18,195 nt of DNA, from assembly GCA_934617065.1 (NCBI GenBank), contig CAKTTY010000010.1:1-18195 (forward strand), in the 5' to 3' direction. The notes beneath the pieces were generated by a model. That model worked only from the letters and a program-made list of their open reading frames with translations, was not told where the DNA came from and searched no databases. Positions 14,587-18,195 of this stretch are shown piece after piece. Every line of letters begins with the position of its first letter. Position 1 is the stretch's first letter. Origin of the DNA: an uncultured Eggerthellaceae bacterium. GTDB lineage: Bacteria; Actinomycetota; Coriobacteriia; Coriobacteriales; Eggerthellaceae. The translations under genes were made by a program, and so were the position numbers.

Positions 14587-15825
14587 TTATTTGCCTGCCA
14601 AAACATCGAGATCGATGGGGCCGGAAACGGAGCCGTCTGCCTCTGCGGCCTTGATCTGCTCGTCGGTATAGCCCAAATCACGCATGATTTCCTCGGTTGC
14701 GCTGCCCAGCTTATCGGAAGGCGTATAGTTGGGAGCTTCCTCGGACTCGAACTGAATGGGAGGAGTGGGAACCCAGCGCTCTGCCTCGGGATACTTGATC
14801 TTAACCAGATAATCGTTCACCAGAGCGTTCTGGTCTTCATAGACATCGAGCGGAGTCTGGCACAACTCGCAAGGAATGCCTGCATCCTTGAAGATCTTCA
14901 GGGCTTCGGCAGCGGTCATCTTTGCCAGAGCCTCATCCAGAATACCAACCACTTCAGCGTTCAAGCCATCGGCGTTCATCTTGTTGCAGTTGTTCAAGCG
15001 CTCAGAGCCGATAAGGTCTTCGCGGCCGATAAGACCCATGATCTTGTCGTAGTCGCGATCGTATTCAGGGTCGCACATGGCGATGGACTTGCCGTCACCT
15101 GCGGTGTAGACGTTGTTGAAGGGGCAGATAACCTCAAGACGGCTCTTGGGGTACGGATTGCCATACTGAGCAGAGATCATGCCCGTCATCAAAGCATAGA
15201 TAGCAGCATGCTGCAGTGCGCACGTTACGTACTCGCCTTCGCCGGTCTGGTTACGCCCGATAATTGCAGCGCAAACGCCAGCAGCAAGGAACATAGAAGC
15301 CTGAAGGTCGCCATAGCCGTTGGTGGGGATCATCGGGGAATCGCCGCGGTTTACCGTAGTGCCGAATACGCCGCCACGAGCCATGTAACAGGTTACGTCA
15401 AAGCCGGGATCGTCCTTTTCGGGACCCTTCTTGCCGTAGCCCAAGCCGTGAGCCATGATGAGCTTCGGATATTTTGCATGCAGGGTTTCCCAGTCGAGAC
15501 CCATTTTCTTCAGGGACTTCGTACGGGTGTTGGTCAGGAACACGTCGGCATCAGCGAGGAGCTTGTCCATAACCTCAGCGCCCGTTTCGCTCTTCAGGTT
15601 CAGAGAAATAAAGCGCTTGTTCAAGTTGCACATATCGAAAGCGAGGTTCTCTTCGTCCGACATGGGCATGTTGAATACCGCCGCCTGGGTTACGCGCAGC
15701 GGATCACCCTTGGCTGCCTCGACTTTAATGACGTCGGCGCCCCATTCGCCCAATACACGACCAGTCGCAGGCGTTGCCATGTACGTAGTAAGATCGACGA
15801 CCTTGATTCCCTTAAGTGGTTTCAT
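14587..15825 (-). CDS. type III CoA-transferase, HadA/FldA-like (CaiB/BaiF family)
   Basis: This 412-aa protein is a family III CoA-transferase, which moves CoA between a carboxylic acid and an acyl-CoA through an aspartyl-CoA thioester. It opens MKPLKGIKVVDLTTYMATPA and carries the CoA-binding GADVIKVE (29-36) and LNLKSETG (75-82). Asp173 in NGYGDLQASMFLAAG fits the catalytic Asp169 of formyl-CoA transferase. GDPLRVT, TNTRTKSLKKMGLDWETL and GKKGPEKDDPGFDVT closely resemble HadA and FldA, the transferases that activate 2-hydroxyacids such as 2-hydroxyisocaproate or phenyllactate. ATG at 15825 has AAAGGAG six to seven bases upstream. It converges with the plus-strand reductase and lacks hadBC/fldBC neighbours in this window. 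The substrate is not deducible; a carnitine-, bile-acid- or oxalate-type acid is possible. Confidence 0.88.
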   Translation of the reverse strand: MKPLKGIKVVDLTTYMATPATGRVLGEWGADVIKVEAAKGDPLRVTQAAVFNMPMSDEENLAFDMCNLNKRFISLNLKSETGAEVMDKLLADADVFLTNTRTKSLKKMGLDWETLHAKYPKLIMAHGLGYGKKGPEKDDPGFDVTCYMARGGVFGTTVNRGDSPMIPTNGYGDLQASMFLAAGVCAAIIGRNQTGEGEYVTCALQHAAIYALMTGMISAQYGNPYPKSRLEVICPFNNVYTAGDGKSIAMCDPEYDRDYDKIMGLIGREDLIGSERLNNCNKMNADGLNAEVVGILDEALAKMTAAEALKIFKDAGIPCELCQTPLDVYEDQNALVNDYLVKIKYPEAERWVPTPPIQFESEEAPNYTPSDKLGSATEEIMRDLGYTDEQIKAAEADGSVSGPIDLDVLAGK

Positions 15826-15930
15826 TGGATCTCCTTTCCCCCTCCCCGGGCGGCTTTTTCGCGTGAACATTGCACGCATAGCGCCCCTGGTGCGCATACA
15901 GCACCCGGAGAATCACAAACCAATGAACCC
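15826..15930 (-). promoter_or_regulatory. CoA-transferase 5' leader
   Basis: The leader of about 100 bases contains a GGTGC-TGTATGC-GCACC hairpin. A CTCCGGG segment could pair with the CCCGGGGAG that abuts the ribosome binding site, so folding may affect translation. This is a by-eye suggestion without calculated energies. Confidence 0.22.
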
Positions 15931-15936
15931 ATTATA
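15931..15936 (-). promoter_or_regulatory. -10 element of the CoA-transferase promoter
   Basis: A perfect TATAAT on the minus strand would start transcription near 15924. No TTGACA-like hexamer lies 16-18 bases upstream. This fits an activator-dependent promoter, with the AT-rich 15937-16078 stretch as a possible binding region. Confidence 0.5.
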
Positions 15937-16078
15937 GGTTAGCAACGGCAAAGCTATAGATCGAAGTCATTGCATTCAGTAATAATTCCAGTTGAAACTT
16001 ATAAAAAACTAATCGGGCAAACAACAGATCCATCGGGGTTGCTGCAATAAAAATTAATAAGGACAAGCCAAACGCAAA
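15937..16078. other. AT-rich intergenic stretch
   Basis: No gene is seen between the CoA-transferase promoter and the yacP terminator. The stretch is clearly more AT-rich than its surroundings (for example AACTTATAAAAAACTAATC) and is the likely regulatory region for the CoA-transferase. Confidence 0.4.
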
Positions 16079-16121
16079 AAAGCGAGCTCCAATCGCCTAA
16101 ACAGTGACTGGAGCTCGCTTT
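16076..16121 (-). terminator. terminator downstream of yacP
   Basis: A 13-bp stem (AAAGCGAGCTCCA, 16079-16091, with TGGAGCTCGCTTT, 16109-16121) is followed on the minus strand by a run of T (16076-16081 complement). It lies about 105 bases after the yacP stop; 16122-16226 holds nothing else I recognise. Confidence 0.85.
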
Positions 16122-16226
16122 GGTAAGCATAGGTCCCTTTTGCCGCCCCGACAGAAGCTCATCTGGGTTAACGCAAGGCCCCGGATCTCTTGGGGCCCGA
16201 ACAAATGCAAGTATCCCTTTATCCGG

Positions 16227-16766
16227 TTACTTCCCGTCGCGCAAAGCCTTGAGCTTCGCCAAGGTATCGGGGTTGATCCTGTCTGCAACCGTGGAACGAC
16301 GATGCACTTCAAGGGTACGATCGCGCTTGGCTTCGTCGCCCAAATCCTCCATTTCAAGGCTGAAACCATTGGCGCTCATGCGATCGACGCCGCCGCCAAA
16401 CACCGTATCCTGGATAGTGGCATCAGAGGTTACCACCATCACCTCCAAACGGTTTTCGCGCGCATCATATGCGATTTTCTCAATGACCTTATCGGCAGAA
16501 GAGCCATAGGGCGAAAAGACCACCTTCACACCGCCGATACGCTCAGTTTTACCTGCCGATTCAGGGTTATCGGCGCCATCAAAAACGATAATCGCCTTGT
16601 ACTCAGTACCCGCAAAAGCCGCAACGTCGCTGATCAACGCCTCGCGAACCTTGTTGAACGTTTCGTGGGTGTAGTCTTCTTCACGCCTCATGTGCACATA
16701 GCGCTGACCGCTTCGCAGCACGTTGTACCCGTCGACGATAAGAAGCTTGTTACGTTTTTTAGCCAT
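16227..16766 (-). CDS. yacP: NYN-domain ribonuclease, YacP/Rae1 family
   Basis: The 179-aa protein is a PIN-like NYN-domain nuclease. B. subtilis YacP (Rae1) is a ribosome-associated endoribonuclease that cleaves mRNA in the A site. Visible family elements are LLIVDGYNVLRS (about 8-19) with the first catalytic Asp, IIVFDGADNPES, and VVFSPYGSSADKVIEKIA. VMVVTSDATIQD carries further acidic metal ligands. ATG at 16766 (MAKKRNKLLIVDGYN) is preferred; an in-frame TTG six codons upstream has no ribosome binding site. The GAGCGG before the ATG is a modest one. It follows rlmB on the same strand, the conserved rlmB-yacP pairing of Gram-positive bacteria. The two are separated by 160 bases with a terminator-like hairpin, so it may also have its own promoter. 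Confidence 0.9.
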   Translation of the reverse strand: MAKKRNKLLIVDGYNVLRSGQRYVHMRREEDYTHETFNKVREALISDVAAFAGTEYKAIIVFDGADNPESAGKTERIGGVKVVFSPYGSSADKVIEKIAYDARENRLEVMVVTSDATIQDTVFGGGVDRMSANGFSLEMEDLGDEAKRDRTLEVHRRSTVADRINPDTLAKLKALRDGK

Positions 16767-16835
16767 GAGAACCGCTCGATTCAAACTAAGGTCGGAATAA
16801 CACGTTTATGGGATAAATTGATATCCGCCCTGCAC

Positions 16836-16878
16836 GCAAAACGAAGCTCCGCGTTGGGACCGCTACAAGCAGAGCTCC
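16836..16878 (-). terminator. weak terminator-like hairpin between rlmB and yacP
   Basis: On the minus strand GGAGCTCTGC pairs with GCGGAGCTTC (10 bp including G-U pairs) around a 16-base loop, followed by GTTTTGC. This would give partial termination after rlmB. An inverted repeat GGATA-AATTGA-TATCC lies just downstream at 16811-16826. Confidence 0.4.
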
Positions 16879-16926
16879 GACGCAGGCATAAAGCAGGCAG
16901 AGAAGAGGCGGGATGCCGACTCTCGG

Positions 16927-17676
16927 CTATCCCCTACATTGCCTCATCCACTCGTACATGCAGGCAGTAGAAGCCTGAGCCACATTCAAAGAGCCAACCT
17001 CTCCTGCCTGGGGCAAAGAAACCAAGAAATCGCAGCGTTCCTGGGTAAGACGAGCAAGGCCCTCGCCTTCGTTGCCCATTACCAGCACCAAGCGGCCCGC
17101 CAGGGGTGAATCCCAAATGCACTGCTGCGCCTTTTCGGAAGCGCCGGCAACCCAGAAGTTTTCCTTTTTCAGGTTTTCGATGGTTTGCGCAATGTTGCTA
17201 ACCTGGGCGATTTTGATATGGGAAACCGCGCCGGCAGAGCTTTTGTACGTTGCTGCAGTTACATGGGCCGAGCGCTTATTGGGAATAATGATGCCCGATG
17301 CGCCCACCACCTCTGCCGAACGAGCGATAGCGCCCAGGTTGCCCGCATCGGTGATATGGTCGAGCACCACAATAAGCGCCTTGCCGTCATTGGCTTCAGC
17401 GCGCTTGTTGGCAGCGATAACGATTTCACTCACATTAGAATACTGATATGAGCCAGTTTCCAGCATAAGCCCCTGATGGGAACCACGTTCAGAACGCTCG
17501 TCCATTTCATGGCGCTTGATCTGCTTCACCGAAATCTTCATTTTGTGAGCACGACGAACCACTTCGTCGACCGCCTTGTCGCCCTTCAGTCCTTCAGCGA
17601 CATACAGGCGCTTAACGGGAACGCCCACCTTCAAAGCTTCCAGTACCGGACGCTTTCCTTCAATATATTCAGCCAT
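16927..17676 (-). CDS. rlmB: 23S rRNA (guanosine-2'-O-)-methyltransferase RlmB, TrmH/SpoU family
   Basis: The 249-aa SPOUT methyltransferase would 2'-O-methylate a guanosine of 23S rRNA (G2251 in E. coli), using SAM. An N-terminal substrate-binding domain opens AEYIEGKRPVLEALK with SERGSHQGLM (the typical SHQG). The catalytic domain follows, with motif 1 as LDHITDAGNLGAIARSAE, motif 2 as LVLVMGNEGEGLARL and motif 3 as LPQAGEVGSLNVAQAS. Motif 1 has DAGN where the family usually has DPxN, and motif 3 has GSLNVAQA instead of ESLNVSVA; both are conservative. ATG at 17676 has GAAAGG eight bases upstream. A -10-like TATCAT sits at 17710-17715. It is the first gene of the rlmB-yacP pair. Confidence 0.93.
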   Translation of the reverse strand: MAEYIEGKRPVLEALKVGVPVKRLYVAEGLKGDKAVDEVVRRAHKMKISVKQIKRHEMDERSERGSHQGLMLETGSYQYSNVSEIVIAANKRAEANDGKALIVVLDHITDAGNLGAIARSAEVVGASGIIIPNKRSAHVTAATYKSSAGAVSHIKIAQVSNIAQTIENLKKENFWVAGASEKAQQCIWDSPLAGRLVLVMGNEGEGLARLTQERCDFLVSLPQAGEVGSLNVAQASTACMYEWMRQCRG

Positions 17677-17709
17677 GAACAAGCCTTTCAAACGAAATAA
17701 TGTGTCCCG

Positions 17710-17715
17710 CTATGA
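17710..17715 (-). promoter_or_regulatory. possible -10 element of rlmB
   Basis: TATCAT on the minus strand lies 33 bases before the rlmB start codon. The -35 region is not well conserved, so this is a moderate candidate only. Confidence 0.35.
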
Positions 17716-17933
17716 TAGCGCACCAGAATATGAGAACCCGCATGCCGAACCGAAGAGCAGAGCGAATTCGCGAATCGGCGACACGTCAAAAGCAGAACGC
17801 AAACAAAGCAACACCAGGCTGAAAATCAGCGAGTCAAATTTCAGATTGAGAGCACGCACCAAAACAATTAAGGAATGCGCCAACGAAGAGACGACCCGAA
17901 TCCTAAACCAGAGCATGCGCCCGTAATTTAGAG

Positions 17934-18027
17934 AGCGGTCGGGTACCCCCCAGCGCCGTCTTGCGCAGTTTCTGTGGGCAGGTGCTAAGGCAAAGCGGTT
18001 GGGTAACCCGCCCCCCCCAGAACCGTC
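17934..18027. repeat. two copies of a degenerate GC-rich repeat
   Basis: Copy 1 (17934-17960) reads AGCGGTCGGGTACCCCCCAG then CGCCGTC. Copy 2 (17994-18027) reads AGCGGTTGGGTAACCCGCCC then CCCCCAGAACCGTC. They are direct repeats with a start-to-start distance of 60 bases. Copy 2 carries an expanded C-tract. No spacer pattern suggests a CRISPR array. Confidence 0.5.
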
Positions 18028-18082
18028 CCGAGGCTGACCCACGAACCAAAAACAAAAAATCGGCTCGGATTGCAACTTTTTT

Positions 18083-18115
18083 GCGATTAGGGATTGTCAC
18101 GAGTTCCTCAATCGC
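18083..18115. repeat. hairpin near the right edge
   Basis: GCGATT (18083-18088) pairs with AATCGC (18110-18115), extended by GGGA/TCCT after one mismatch. A T-run precedes it on the plus strand, so read on the minus strand the stem is followed by A rather than T. It is therefore not a minus-strand terminator. Confidence 0.3.
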
Positions 18116-18169
18116 GGATGGGGATGCGGACGAAAAGTTGGACCTTGGAGGGTCCGGATTGGAGTTCGC

Positions 18170-18195
18170 ATGTACAGCAAGGAGTCCGTCGAGCT
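18170..18195 (+). CDS. start of a truncated gene at the right edge, possibly transposase orfA
   Basis: ATG at 18170 has GGAG five bases upstream and reads MYSKESVE before the window ends. MYSKE followed by charged residues is, from memory, how some IS3-type transposase first ORFs in Coriobacteriia begin (MYSKEDR...). Just upstream, GGACC-TTGGAG-GGTCC (18140-18155) is an inverted repeat that could belong to an insertion sequence end. Only eight codons are visible, so the assignment is weak. Confidence 0.28.

Larger units (their letters stand above)
17716..18169. other. long gap without a convincing gene
   Basis: Between rlmB and the right edge no coding frame looks like a protein family. Frames in both directions are low in family-like content, and the minus-strand 121-codon frame starts without a ribosome binding site. 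The region holds the GC-rich repeat pair at 17934-18027, an A-rich stretch (18044-18059) and the hairpin 18083-18115. It looks like the flank of a mobile element or a decayed region. Confidence 0.45.

Noticed and set aside
17934..18027. CRISPR-like direct repeats
   Set aside because: Only two unequal copies are present, without uniform spacers or adjacent cas genes.
17710..18075. 121-codon minus-strand frame upstream of rlmB
   Set aside because: No ribosome binding site and no family-like features. It runs through the C-tract repeat and the rlmB promoter region.

Overview
The window looks like a chromosomal segment of a strictly anaerobic actinobacterium of the Coriobacteriia, probably Eggerthellaceae-like. 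This placement is an inference from moderately high GC, actinobacterial housekeeping genes (CarD-like regulator, LCP-LytR_C protein, a long Ala/Pro-rich DnaX) and an oxygen-sensitive double-cubane-type reductase system. No rRNA or tRNA is present to confirm it. Most of the window is ordinary housekeeping DNA on the minus strand, interrupted by one plus-strand accessory module at about 12.05-14.46 kb.

Left part (1-4570): a strong minus-strand promoter at the left edge reads out of the window, possibly into RNase P RNA. A CarD-like RNA polymerase regulator follows on the plus strand. A bidirectional terminator then separates it from the minus-strand replication/repair cluster dnaX-ybaB-recR. 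Middle part (4676-11700, all minus): a DedA membrane protein, the SRP RNA gene, an apparent murA-LCP-folC operon, and rpsB-tsf with its promoter and a structured leader. The order SRP RNA ... dnaX-ybaB-recR resembles the Bacillus scr-dnaX-yaaK-recR arrangement, with dedA inserted.

Accessory module (12049-14456, plus): an 18-codon leader ORF overlaps by 4 bases (ATGA) the start of an ASKHA-type dehydratase activase. This activase carries an extra C-terminal domain that I read as DUF3343 (putative Se/S carrier-like), joined by an Ala-rich linker. Next comes a single-subunit YjiM-like protein related to the double-cubane cluster protein (DCCP). Together they look like an ATP-driven low-potential reductase whose activator has absorbed a third component. 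A strong bidirectional terminator ends the module. Converging on it is a type III CoA-transferase that resembles HadA/FldA (2-hydroxyacyl-CoA/enoyl-CoA transferases), although the usual HadBC dehydratase pair is absent here.

Right part (15826-18195): a regulatory gap, then yacP (Rae1-like NYN nuclease) and rlmB (23S rRNA 2'-O-methyltransferase) on the minus strand. About 490 bases without a convincing gene follow, holding two copies of a degenerate GC-rich repeat. At the extreme right edge is the first part of a possible plus-strand gene, perhaps a transposase.

The best candidates for something new are the activase-DUF3343 fusion with its overlapping leader ORF, and an LCP protein that lacks the conserved arginines of its family.
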